A stretch of 64,000 nucleotides of DNA from Apus apus (lineage: Eukaryota; Chordata; Aves; Apodiformes; Apodidae): positions 102,229,440 to 102,293,439 of the forward strand of contig NC_067284.1 of the NCBI RefSeq assembly GCF_020740795.1. The letters run 5' to 3'. The notes under the pieces were generated by a model. The model worked only from the letters and a program-made list of their open reading frames with translations, was not told the origin of the DNA and ran no database searches. The position numbers were made by a program, and so were the translations under genes. Positions 37,703-49,457 of this stretch are shown here, in pieces (the first letter of the stretch is position 1; each line of letters opens with the position of its first letter).

Positions 37703-40700
37703 ACTGCCAAATGTGTTTATAGAGAAGAAAACAATTCTGAGAAGTCCCACTGTGGCAGTTCCCTGCTATCGGGCCAGCTGGCTGGGCTTGCTTGAGAGTA
37801 ATACAATACAAATGTAAGCACACATAGCAGCATTGTTCTCCACAGCACAAAGTGAGACACAGGGTAGGGAATCCCACTCTTGGCTCCAAGCAAACTGTTC
37901 GACTTCAGTGCTGCTTACACAGAAGCACAGACCAAATTCCCAAGGAGCCTGAGGCACAGCTTTTTATACAGTGATTTCTCTTCACCTGCTGACATGTTTT
38001 TCAGTGCACCATGTGCTGTGCAGGGGGTGAGCACACAGCAACCTGTGCCCACCTGCTGCAGATGCCCCCACACCCTTCCAGCCAGAGCCATTTGCCAGGA
38101 AAATGAATGGTCTCTTAGTTGACTCTTAAGAAGAAAATTACAGACATTTCTGTACAGGTCCAAAGACTACTCACTGTCCATGTTTCCCAGTGCCAGTCCT
38201 GGGGGAGTGAGGCATAAGTGTGTGCTGTCTCCCTGTGGGCATAAGTCTGAGACAGGTGCTTTGGTGTTCAGGTCAGACAAGCAGGCAATGCCACTGGGAA
38301 TATGGAGGTTTGCATTATTTTAGGTTCCCAGCAAAGTTTTCCAGTCAAACCTTAGATGTCTGTGGGCTTGGAACTACTTGAGTACCTTGCAGATGTTATG
38401 AATCACATACTTGAATTAAGGTACTCAAATGCCACCAAAGGTACTTATAATGCAACTATTTCCAGTTTTGGATCTTTACTTCTGTGTCAACTGCTACATA
38501 GTGTTGAACTCCAGCTGAACAGTGGTGTCTTCAACTGCTGTTGCCTTTATGTTTTTTTTTTTCTTTTCTGAGAAAACTGAAAGCCAATTTCCAAGAAAAT
38601 CATACTGTGTTCCCAAAGGAAGCTTTTTAGAACATTAGCTACAGAGACATACCAAAGCCTCTTGACTAATAAAGACCTGGTAATAATATGCCTTCTGCCA
38701 TCAAAGCTTCACAAAAGACCTAATTCTGCAAGATATATAATCTCAATTATTCTAATGTGATCTTCTGCGGCATTTAGAAGACTTAGCAAAGACCAGAAAA
38801 TGCAGCTCACTATATTCCCATTCAAACATAATTGTAATTTACTGAGTATTTCCCCACTGGGAAAAAATAGTCAGATTTTGAGTACATGTTGTACCAGTAT
38901 GTTAGCATAATACGCATATACAAATACATGGTACCTACTACTGTCCTCTCTGGAGCACAGCTTTAAGCATGATGAGGTGTCCTTAAGACTCGTAGCGTCA
39001 CTCAGCTTGCGGGGGTTGTGCAGGAATAAGCTCCAAAAGGGAGCAAGGTCAAGGACAGAATGTTGCTATATTGGTGAATATGTGGTACTGGAACATGCTC
39101 AGGTCTGACTCTAAGCATTTCTCTGGAAGGAGGTTTGATCTGGATCTGATCTGACAAGACTCTGGAGCGTGTTTGTAGATCACACTACCCACTCCTTAGG
39201 TACCAGCCTTGTATTTAACCTCCCCGAGTCACTCAAGTGTCCTGGCAGAGATAAGCATAATCTGCGATGACATCCAGGCTACACTGCAAGATAATGCTGC
39301 TTCTGGTGTGTTATTCAAAATACCTGCCAGGAGACTCGCTTCAGCTGCTTAAATATGCAACTACAGTGTATTTGTGGCTAACACTGTACTCAGAGTGGCA
39401 GAACTAAACTGAACTGCCACCCTCAGGAAAGTTTTATGAGAACAATTTCATATTGAGCAGTTTATGTAACTAGATTTTAAATACACCAGCTTTCTAGAAA
39501 CACTGTCAAGCACTTATCCATAACTAACCCATTTGGCTTTTTTTTTTTTTTTTTTTTCCAAAGAAGTACCTGGAAATATTGACCATACAGATTCCTGGAA
39601 AACATTGCACTGGCACAGCTCTTCAATCTGCCATTAATTTTATTTGAGAATTCAGCTTAAAAAGCTGAAGATACCTTGCCTTGCAAATAAAATCCTTAGG
39701 AAATCTAAGTTGGTATGGGTGCTGGACCTTTGAATAAATGCAGACCATTGATCTAGCATCACCTGTAAGGTTAATGGACTCAACTTGGATCCTGTCTGCA
39801 TGTATTGGAGAGCACTAAGCTGTTTTTTGTCCTTGCCTTTTTTTCTCGTACATAATAAATACACCAAAGGGGACAGATTGAGTCTTTTTCATAAGCTTAA
39901 TGGATAGTTTCCAAAGGGAAAAATTTCTGGTCTATAGGGAAGCATAAAAAAACCAGAGTATTTTGACATACATCATCATCTTTTGGGTTGCAAAACAAAG
40001 TATGTCACGCTAACATTTATCCTGAAAGGTATTCAGGCTTAAACACATCACATATCACCAAACTCATATTCTTCAACCTAGCCAGATCACCCGTTCTAAA
40101 CAGCTGTCTGAGCACTGAAACATATTTTTTGGCCTAGCGGTTGCTTTTCCTTCAAATGACTTTGTTCATATTTAGTTCTACCCTTCGCAGCTGGCTTTGG
40201 AATTGTTTTCTTACATATCAGAAAAAAAAGATCCATTGCAGACCAAATGTCCCATATTTGTTTGAGAAGAATATGAACAAGAACAGTACTTTTTCAAAAT
40301 TACTGACTTGGCCAGCTTCCAAAAGAAACACATGTTGGGCTTTTTTACTTTTTTTAAGTCCATGAAACCATGATTCCCATCATACAATTATCAGACGAGA
40401 TTTTCAGGCACTACTGAACATGAATTATGTTGCAGGTTATAGACCAAACCTTTAGGACTGTTCTTTCATACTAGGTGGAGGAGACACAAAGATATCATTA
40501 ATGGTTAGTGTTTTGATATGGAGCCATAAGGTCAGCTCTGTGGCATTCACAGGTTCATGCTGCATCATCTTAGCAAAGGCTCTGCAACTGTTAAAACATG
40601 CTTAATAGTCACTTTGTGCTGCTGGAGTAGAAGAGAATCTCAAGACTACTTCTGAATCATCCAACTATTTTAAAATAAAACTGCCAAGTATCAATGACAA

Positions 40701-43340
40701 TATAATCAGTTTTTGGCACTTCCTGCTCCTCTTACTCTTGTTCTTTCCTTCAAGTGTTTTTTGTGACAAAGAAACTAAGTAAAGATAACCAGCTTCACAC
40801 AGATATGAATGGCAAAAGTGACATTGCTGTCACTGAGAGAGATCCCTTGAAGCAGAAAGAACACCTCCAGCAAAGCCTGGAGGATATGAGAGATAAGCAA
40901 AATACAACTTGCATTTTCAAGATTCATTCCAACATGAGAGAGGCATAAAAAAGATATCGCATCCAGTTCAACCCTTTCTTTGCTCAAGTTCCCAGCAAAA
41001 ACTAATGCTCACAAGACAAAGAGCTGCAGAGTTTAAGATGCTACCACCTCTCACCAGAAATTACACAAGCTTGCACCTCTGTGCCTTCACAACTTAAGTC
41101 AAAACGACTTTGAAAAGCACGTTTATCTCCAGTCACTGGATTTTGCATGGAAACAGCTGAGGTGAGGCGAGTGCACACTCCACTGCATCAGTTACTCCAA
41201 CAGTCCCTGCTGAAGACATACAGTGGTAACATCTTAAATGGTACCAGCTAGATTTGCATGGAGCTCATCTAATCTCTCTTTGAGGTCCCACCACACTCTC
41301 AGATCTTATGTAGATAGAGACTTAATTAGCTAAACTACTCTTTCACTAATTTCCCAGCATTATCACAGGCAGCTATCCACTGACCACCTTTTTATGCTGC
41401 TGTTCAAGATCTCTGTATCTTCCTACTTCTCAACAGCCAGAAGGAATTGCTATTTTGGAATCACTGGCTGACCTACAAACTTCCTTCAGACCCATGGTTG
41501 GCAAGGTCATGAACTCATCACATGGGACTGATGATTGTCCTACCGTTTACAAGAATGGGTAATGCCTTGTCCATAGTTAGCTTCTCTATTATCGTATCAA
41601 GTATTCCAGGAACTACATCTTGTGTCCTAACCATTTCCTGTAGTAATTACTGCCTTCACAGAGGCATGATCCCACCCATGTGAGGCAATGTTAGTATTTA
41701 ATCTTCTCTCAAAAAAAAATAAATTACAAAGTCATCATTGCTCATATATAACTTAAAGTGAAGAAGCCTACACTATTCTGGGGCCAGGAGGCATCTTAAG
41801 TGTCACACTGAGGGCAAGTTCTTGGTTTTATGTCCTTGTTCATGTTGTTCCTCTTCTGCTCTCAGAAGCTGAGGGAAAAGGAACCTCAGCTCCCCTGGGC
41901 AGTACAGTGTCACACTGTCCTCTGGTGTTATAGATTTGGTTTAGTGCCAAGTTTCTCTGTCCCTTGCTACACAGTGTCCCCAGAAGCTCTGAATACATTC
42001 ATTAGCATTGTTAAGAGAACAAGCCCAAAATGAGACATGAAGGTCTCTTCATAATCCCATCTCAGCTCCAAGCCTTACATTTACTGGTACCTAAATTTTC
42101 AAGACTGAGGCCCTTTCAATGCTAGAAGAGCCATTGTGAACATGCACAGAGAACTATAACCTGGCTGGGGCAGGCTGGTGCCCTCCCAGACCAAAACTGG
42201 CATCTCAGATCACAAAGCTCTTGGTATCTGTGAGCATACTCAGGCTATCCTGTGAAGCCAGACAATGACTCAGGCTTTTGACAAAATAGAGGCAATGGAA
42301 AAAACAACTGTGGTTATCTGGTAACACAGAGCTGTCTGGTCTCACGTGATGCAGGAGGCTTGGACTCAGTGCCCCTTCTTTCCACCTGTGGGGTGCAGGG
42401 GTGCAGGCACTGCCCAGCTCAGGTCTGGAAGCAGAATAGCTGCATTGGAGTGACAGGGCACAGGAGGCAGTAATCTCTGCTGAGCTCCTGCTCTGCTTCT
42501 CTGCTCCAGCTGGCTTGGACCCAGACAGCTCAAGTTTCTCTGTGTTTCACTCCCTTGCTCTCTAGCTTCTGGGGCCTGCACAGGCAGAGGCAGCCCAGAT
42601 CTGTTTGCACACAGGATTCAAGTTGTCTTCCTGTTGTGCAAAGCAGAGCAAAGAAAGATGAAAGGGGAAGCAGCTGGAATTATACAGCTTTGGAAAGATT
42701 CCATAATTGTGTGTGCATTTCCTGTATCTGAAAGTAAGGCGAGACTTTTCATGCATTTTGCAGTTGGAAAAGGCTGCAAAAAGTAGAGGGAAAATCACTC
42801 ATCCTACAACTTTAAGAGCTGCAGAGCAGAAGTACAGGGCAGTAAGCAGTGCTGCCTTCCCCATGTAGCAGCTCTCTCCCTTCTGGGAGGGAGTATTTTT
42901 GCCAGCTAAGAAGTATTAGCACTAAGCTAGTAAACAATCAAAAGGGCCTTTTTTCCTGCACTCCCACCACTTTTTGCCTGGAGTGATTTAGAGGAAGTAT
43001 GATATCTGTGAGAAGAATAATCAAACCTGCTGTGCCATCTTCTGTTCAACATCACATGAAAGCATTCAGGGAGCTCCTCACCCACTTCCTTCAAAAGTCT
43101 AGAGGACAAAAAAATTACAGCATATTACACTGCCAGAGATGAATGAGGTACATCATTCACGGCTTTTTTATGTGCAATCTGGTCACTCCAAAGGACAGTC
43201 ATTCTTCAGTTGAATCATGCTACAAAATTATTTCCATCTCAGTGGCATGCTTTCTGTGGTTCCTTAACTATGCTCCTCACAGGAATTCAGTTTGCTTGTT
43301 TCAGATTGCAAATAAAAAGAGAAACAAGAGCAATAAGAAC
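37703..43340. other. intergenic DNA between HECA and ABRACL, ABRACL-proximal part
   Basis: No gene is recognised. A 20-base poly-T tract lies at 39538-39557. Around 39160-39360 the sequence is unique and somewhat GC-richer, with an AGATAAGC GATA-type word, and could be regulatory. Open frames are short and uninformative. Confidence 0.65.
39538..39557. repeat. poly-T tract
   Basis: Twenty consecutive T residues on the plus strand. No adjoining retrotransposon body is recognisable. Confidence 0.95.
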
Positions 43341-43344
43341 TATA

Positions 43345-43700
43345 TACATTTGAAGTATGTGCTTTTATTTTATACTCTCATGGCACATTTTCATTTGTAA
43401 ACATTAAATTACCAGCCCCCTTCTTCATATGTTGAAAATAACCATCAGAAATTTAAGAGAATTACCTGAGTTTTTTAAAAGTTAAAAAAAAGAGAGATCA
43501 GATCTGGCAACTTTTACATTACATACAGTACCACTTGAGGAAGAATTACAAAAGGGAATGCTTTCCAAAATAGCACAGTTTTGTTTTGACTATAAAGATA
43601 TAGAAAATACATCAAAACACCTTGGAATGATCAGCCATATTCAGAGAATGTTGCAAGTCAGTCTCAAACACTTCTATTAATGCAGAGCTGAAATGCTGCA
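43345..43700 (-). other. ABRACL: ABRACL 3'UTR with poly(A) signal
   Basis: After the stop at 43703-43701 the minus strand runs AT-rich to an AATAAA hexamer at 43369-43364 (TTTATT on the plus strand). This is the first canonical signal I see downstream of the stop, so cleavage is expected about 10-25 bases beyond it. That gives a 3'UTR of about 350 bases. The exact end is inferred. Confidence 0.65.
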
Positions 43701-43885
43701 TCAGTCCTGCAGGAGCATGATATCAACATTGTCATGAACACCTTGTAAAAGAAGCTCCCCTTGATAATTGACAATCTTCCGTCGTTTTGCAGCCTTAAGA
43801 GTTCCCACTAGGGCTTCAAAGAGGTTGGCACACTTTTCATCAGCAAAGAGCACACCAAATTTCACACTCACTTGTCCATCAGCAT
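43701..43885 (-). CDS. ABRACL: ABRACL, terminal coding exon
   Basis: The minus-strand exon follows GGTTTAG (acceptor ending 43886). Two bases complete Asn21, then 60 codons and the stop follow. It reads ADGQVSVKFGVLFADEKCAN and continues to end MLLQD, giving residues 22-81. This is the body of the Costars domain, a small compact fold also found at the C-terminus of ABRA/STARS proteins. ABRACL is a small cytosolic protein linked to actin dynamics and cell motility (known for Dictyostelium costars and mammalian ABRACL, where an effect through cofilin has been described). The full 81-residue length equals the human protein, and the central stretch ALVGTLKAAKRRKIV is as I recall it in human. No frameshift or premature stop is seen. 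Confidence 0.96.
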
Positions 43886-45053
43886 CTAAACCAAAGACAC
43901 AACATGAAAACACATACAGATTTTCTTTCAGGTAGGAGCTTACTAGGGAAATAAAGTGACATGCAATTGGAACATTGAAAGTAAACCCCATGGTAGTTCC
44001 CAGTTTATTGGGGAATATATTACAAATTATGATGGTAACCAGTAGGCAAAACTCCTGTCTGGTATGACTTCCCTTTTTTTGTTCCAGAGACTCTTGCCAA
44101 TAAACACGTATCTGCTGTGTTTATTTTTACTGATGCCTCTACAAACCCTATGACTGGCACAAGCTATTAGATCTCTTCAAAGCATAAGGAGGAAAATAGT
44201 TTTAAATAATTAACATGTTAAAATATTTTTTCAAATTTTTTTCACTTATTAACGTTTAAGGTTCACACTGAAAAAGATAAAATGTGAATTCATTTCTCAC
44301 ACAAAGCAAAAATTTTAAAATCTATGTTAAGGTTAACTCCGGTTAACTATACTTTAAAGGCAGATGTAGCCATACAAAATGCAAGATGTACATATCTATT
44401 TAGGCTTTGAAAACCAAATGGAACTGAATGAAATGGCATCAGAACTGAAATACATGAGCAGGTAAAAAAATCCACAAATTGCTTAAATATTTGTAAAGAG
44501 AGAAGAGTTTTAACGATGAAAAACAATCTTTAGAGAAAAGGCTACCTTCTAAGCAAGTTTAAGAAAAGCTGGGACCTCACCAGTAAGTCCTGGATTAGTT
44601 TTGGCACACAGATCAATTCCTTCCATATAATACTGCCATGAACAGAATTCTGAAGTTCTGAAGTTCGTAAGTTACCAAGGAGGGAGGTGGAAGGAAAAGG
44701 TATAACTTTATTTTTTGACAGTTGTAGCACGTATTGAAAGTCTAAAGAAAAAGGTAATTTTGCAGTTGATTTTAGTGGGAGCAGGATTTCGGGCCTACAC
44801 CCTCTGTGCTGCAGAGGTTTAAACGTTTCACTTCATAACAGGACTACTTGAAAGAATGAGAGGCAGGGAGTACCATACAGTCCAACATAAAGTATACACA
44901 CAAGTTTTCAAGTTACCTGAGCCTGTTTAATTACATTTGCTAAGTTCACCTATTGCTACAACATGACAACATCTGTATGACATGTCTATCATATACATGG
45001 GTGTATGTTTAACATGACTACATCTGTACAGTCAAATATATTACAACACTTAC
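43886..45053 (-). other. ABRACL: ABRACL intron between the coding exons
   Basis: The intron has donor GTAAGT (from 45053) and acceptor GGTTTAG (ending 43886), phase 1, about 1.2 kb. It is AT-rich with no coding sequence. Confidence 0.9.
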
Positions 45054-45114
45054 TTTTGGTTCCCAGCCGCCGAATCTCCTCAACTAGGAGGCTAATTTCA
45101 TGTTCCACATTCAT
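45054..45114 (-). CDS. ABRACL: ABRACL, first coding exon
   Basis: The minus-strand ATG at 45114-45112 lies only six bases inside an exon that begins at 45120 after CTTTTTAG (acceptor ending 45121). The start context is good (A at -3). Twenty codons, MNVEHEISLLVEEIRRLGTK, plus one base lead to a GTAAGT donor; the split codon becomes Asn21 with the next exon. The sequence matches the N-terminal helix of Costars proteins. The acceptor just upstream of the ATG shows that at least one more 5' non-coding exon exists; the CpG island 2.6 kb upstream is the obvious place. ABRACL and HECA are transcribed in the same direction, about 24 kb apart. Confidence 0.96.
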
Positions 45115-46259
45115 TGTGGTCTAAAAAGTAAAATAAGTTTTGACAAAGTTATTAGGAGACCTGTAAATCCTTTGTGCCATCGTGGCCTGTTCTCAAGTTT
45201 ATCAGGAATGTTGCAGCACTTTGTAAATCCCAGTAGCCTGGAGACACACGGCTATGGGATAATCAGAGATTTCAGTCTTGAAAAGATAAAGAGCCTCCAC
45301 ATTTGAAGGAAAGTGAACAGCAACTACAACCTTGGTATATTCTAAACACAAATAAAGGAGCTAATCTCAAAAAAAAATAAAGTGGGAAGAGCAGGGGGAG
45401 GGGTTTGGTAGTTTTAGAGAACAAGCTTAAGCTGACAGAGAATCAGACCATCACAGGTCTTCAGGGCTTTGCAATTTTCTGTCAATGCCCTCAAAAAAAA
45501 TAGAACATTTTCCTTTAAATTCCTCTCTGAGATACACAGTAGATTTGCTTTTTCAAGCCACACCACAGCTTCCCACTTATGCTGGCAAGATACCACAGAC
45601 ATCCAGCAGGTTACAGCAGGGTCTACACATGCAGTGCCAGGAAGGACAACAGCTACTGCGAGCAAAACCATGCAAGTGTCCTAAGAAGGCCAACATTAAT
45701 TTCCATTCACATAAATCCCAAGAAACTACTAACACTGCCAAACATATCCTGTGCACCTTTTTGCTGTTTTCTCCAGTGTGCATCCATTTTCACCAATGTG
45801 CATCAATGCCCCTCAACAGTTTAGCCATAGTCAGCTTAGACGATGTCAACACTACAGTCACACAAAACACTGTTCGGCTACAAAGTATCCACGGTTAGTA
45901 ACTACAGGCATCCGAAGGGCGTTTGGGGATCTACGCTGTGCAAAGAAGCGTCAACATAATTGAACTTTCAGATGTGCGTTCATTGGGCAAAAACTGGCAT
46001 CAAGGTAAGCACAAGAAAACTGGGTCCCACAAAGCAACACATCAAATGCAGCTTCCACGGGTGCCAACAGTGCAGCCTGGAACAAAATCTAGAGAGAGAG
46101 CTTCAGGAGCTGAGCACTGTCCTGGGGGGGCTCACTGAGCAGAGACTCCTCTCTATTGTTTAAGAAACCAGGATTTCCCCACAGATCTGGTAAGTAAATG
46201 GAGTGAAAAACACTGACATCTGGATGCATCATAAACTCCCCTTAAGAGAAAAGCGTCCC

Positions 46260-46274
46260 TTTTTTTTTTTTTTT
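46260..46274. repeat. poly-T tract
   Basis: Fifteen consecutive T residues on the plus strand, about 100 bases from the 3' end of the neighbouring CR1 fragment. Confidence 0.9.
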
Positions 46275-46374
46275 CTAAGACTGACAGTTCCATCTCCTGA
46301 CCCCTCCTGATCTATCCAAGATGTAACAATCTTCGTAACTGAGCCCTTTTCAGATCCCTAAGTCACTTGCATGC

Positions 46375-46602
46375 AGAATCACAGAACGTTAGGGGTTGTA
46401 GGGACCTCTGGGGAACGCTGAGCCCAACCCCCTGCCAGAGCAGGACCACCACAGAATCCAGGTCACACGGTAACACACCCAGATGGGTCTTGAAACTCTC
46501 CAGAGAAGGAGACCACAACCTCTCTGGGCAGCCTGTTCCAGTGCTCCACAACCCTTACAGTAAAGAAGTTCTTCCTTACGTTGAGGTAGAACTCCCTGCA
46601 TA
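46375..46602 (-). mobile_element. CR1 LINE fragment (3' end)
   Basis: The plus strand reads GAATCACAGAACGTTAGGGG, then CCCAACCCCCTGCCAGAGCA, GGGCAGCCTGTTCCAGTGCT and AAGAAGTTCTTCCTTACGTT. This is the reverse complement of the familiar CR1 3' region, so the element lies on the minus strand with its 3' end at about 46375. It is truncated at its 5' end, as most avian CR1 copies are. It sits in ABRACL intron 1 in the sense orientation. Confidence 0.9.
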
Positions 46603-47409
46603 TTGACCAAGCTTATTACCAGCACGGATTTCAGGCAGAGCCCCATCCAAAGCACAGTTTCATCTCTCACGCACAGCAGGAACGAACACTCCAGTGAGTG
46701 ACAGACCAACAAGTAACATGGCAACACGATGTGCTACGTGGTACCACTTCTGCAAAGCTGCCTTAAAAGGGCACAGCCACACGGCTGCAAGATTTTAATT
46801 GCCTTATATGATTTCTAAGAACGTCTGGATTTTGTTTAACTGAGTACTTAATATATTATTACAAGTCACTGAGGAACATACGACCCACTACCAAAAAACT
46901 TACTCTATCAAGATTAATTTGTCCAAATGCCAGTTTTAATATTTGTCATTAAAACGCCATAATTTGCTTTTCCTTAAAGATGTTCTACTAACTTTAAGGG
47001 CTTTTTTGCTTTAAACTTTAACTCTTTAGATTCACGTTAACTTAAAATTATTTTCCCTCAGACCCACTCACTGCCAAGTTCAATAGCAACATTTAGAATA
47101 AAGATAAATATAGATGTATATATATTCTACATCATTGTGGAGCACTTTTGAGATCAGAGAACCGTGGCTGTGTAAGGAGTAAGGAAGAAAGGATTCTACG
47201 TATTCTAAGCACACTTCAATATTTACTTTAATATACTCGACAAGCCAACTATCAAAAGTCACTGGCAACTATTAAACTCTAATACTTAAGATGCTACGCC
47301 CTGCCGGAAGCCAGCAGGGTTTTTCAGTGCGTAGTGCGAAAATCAAACTTCTCTGTATGTGCTGGAAATTCACCCAGGAGCCGCACAGCACAAACACACC
47401 TTCCTAACC

Positions 47410-48240
47410 GAAGGCACCGACCTCTCCCGCTGCAGATACCGCCAACACCTGAGAAGATGGCTCCTCCGCGGGCCCCCCTGTGCGGGCAGAGCGCGCACCT
47501 CTTCCCACCCGGGCACCCCCGGCAGGGACCCCCCGGCAGGGGATCCCGCCACCTCCCCGGGCCCCGCCGGGCCTTGGTTCCCCCGCCGCCCGCGCAGGGC
47601 GCAGAGGGAAGCGGGCCCCGCCCGCACCAAGAGCAGCCGCAGCCGCAGCCGTACCCTCCCGCCGTCGGCTGCCCGGGCAGCGCTGCGCTCCCCGGAGCAC
47701 CGGGAAGGAGGGCTGCCCCCGGCCGGTGCCCGCAGCCCGCTGCCCGCCGCCGCTCACCCGCTGCCGCCGCTCTCGCCGCGAGGGGCCGCCTGAGGCGGCG
47801 CCGGGGCGAGGGGCAGGGGAAGGAAGGAAGGAAGGCGGGGGCAGGGCGAGGGGCGGGCGGCGGCTCGTCGGCCTTCGGCAGCACCTCCCCTCGCTCCGCC
47901 CAGCCACACCTCGCCTCTCGCAGCCGCCCGGCGGGGAGCTCCGCGCCGCGGCGCTCTGGGCCGCTGGTGGCTGCAGGAGGGGCCGCGCAGCCCGGCCGGG
48001 CTCCGTCCCGCTGCCCCGCCGGGGCCCGTCCCGCTGCCCGGCCGCGCCTCCCCTCCCCGCGGGCTGCCGGGGCAGGTCCCGCGGGCATCCCGCCCGGCGC
48101 CGGGCTCCCCTCGGCCACTCGCGGGAGGCGGGCGCGCAGGCCCAGCGCTGCTCCCGCCTTCCCCGCTGAAGGGCTGGGCCGTTTCCTCCCCTCTGAGGAC
48201 CTGACCTCGCTCTTTTCCGTATCAGGGAGTCCCAGCTTTG
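47410..48240. promoter_or_regulatory. ABRACL: CpG island, ABRACL promoter and probable non-coding exon 1
   Basis: About 0.8 kb is very GC-rich and CpG-dense in otherwise AT-rich DNA, immediately upstream of ABRACL. On the minus strand a strong donor GCAGCGG before GTGAGC gives a proposed last exon-1 base at 47758. Spliced to the acceptor at 45121, this would make a non-coding first exon. A YY1-like AAGATGGC word lies at 47454-47461 on the plus strand. The long open frames on both strands (up to 350 codons) are products of base composition. Confidence 0.75.
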
Positions 48241-49429
48241 CGCGGCCTGCTGATTTGATCAGCACACCTCGTTCCTGTCCTGACAGAGGCATCGCCATGC
48301 TCGGTAAAGTGCCCTCCACAGCCAGCCCTTGAGTAACTCCCTCTATTCCAGCGGGTCTGCTCCCAGCACAATGCACCGTGTTGCTTCAGTCGCTTTCTTT
48401 CTGTCGCTGTACTGTGCCTCACACACTCTTATCTTGTCTGGCTTCCCAAGGTGACACGAAGCCACATCCTTTTCTTATACCTCCCACATTCGTTTTCTCC
48501 TAGAAAAACAGTTACCTTTCCAGAGAAAGCGAATGAGCCAGGCTAGTATAATTTACCTCAGATAAAACATCATGTTGTGGTTTATCTATTTTTTCACGCC
48601 GCATCCTTGTACTCTACGCTGTGGAGAGAAGGCAATTTAACGTCTTCCACCGTGTATCTTGGTATTTGTTGCTACTCTTGCTTCCTCTTCACCTCACATA
48701 CATGTTTACATCTTCTCGCAAGGAGACAGGCGCTAAGCCCGAGAGCTGCGTTAACTCCTACGAGGCAACAAGGCAGCTGCCAACCCGCTAATCAGAGGCA
48801 AGGATCACATCAAATGTCTCTGGAAAATTCTCACCGGCACAGCTCGAGGCATTACCATTCCTGGCTGTCTGTCCCAGATCCATATCAGGCATGACTGCCC
48901 CTAAAGCAGAGTCAGTATGAGAAGCTATTTCCAGCCCTTGCAGTTCACATTTTCATCCATTAGCTTCTGAAGGCGAGGCTGAGATACTTTCTCAGACTGT
49001 GAGCTGTGCCAGTTAGGTCTGGTCCCTTACTATATTCTCCAATGCCTGGTGTAAGGATGAAAAAATAACTAGTGACACCTTAAACCAAGAAAAGCTCTGC
49101 TAGGGCTCGTTTGGCAGAACCTGCACCTAGATAAATCAGTTTGCACAGTGGAAATACTGCCAAGATCACATTTTTATCATCCTTGGGACGTGTAACTGGA
49201 GGTCAAACCCCTTCCTTTGTGGAGGGATTTTTTTAATGTGTTTTTATTAAAAGATTGACTTTTCCTCAGAATAATCAGGATTTATCAGTAACACAATCTT
49301 TGGCTAGTAAGGAAAAAACAACCAGTGCTGCTTTCTGCTCGAGGAGCTCTATATTCAGCTGGTGATAGCATATTGAAACATCTTCCTGCACAGATTAGCT
49401 GCATTTAACATCAGTAAGGGGTGCTCTTT

Positions 49430-49457
49430 AAAAAAAAACAAAAACAAAAACAAAACA
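49430..49457. repeat. (AAAAAC)n microsatellite
   Basis: An A-rich run contains three to four AAAAAC-type units on the plus strand. Confidence 0.9.

Larger units (their letters stand above)
45121..47757 (-). other. ABRACL: ABRACL intron 1 (5'UTR intron)
   Basis: It is bounded by the acceptor ending 45121 and by a proposed donor GTGAGC starting at 47757 in the CpG island. It contains a CR1 fragment (46375-46602) and a 15-base poly-T tract (46260-46274). Short frames around 45.4-46.1 kb overlap on both strands and look accidental. Confidence 0.6.

Noticed and set aside
47324..48376. 350-codon minus and 332-codon plus open frames across the ABRACL CpG island
   Set aside because: Mutually overlapping frames on both strands with Gly/Arg/Pro-rich text, explained by base composition. 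No family resemblance.
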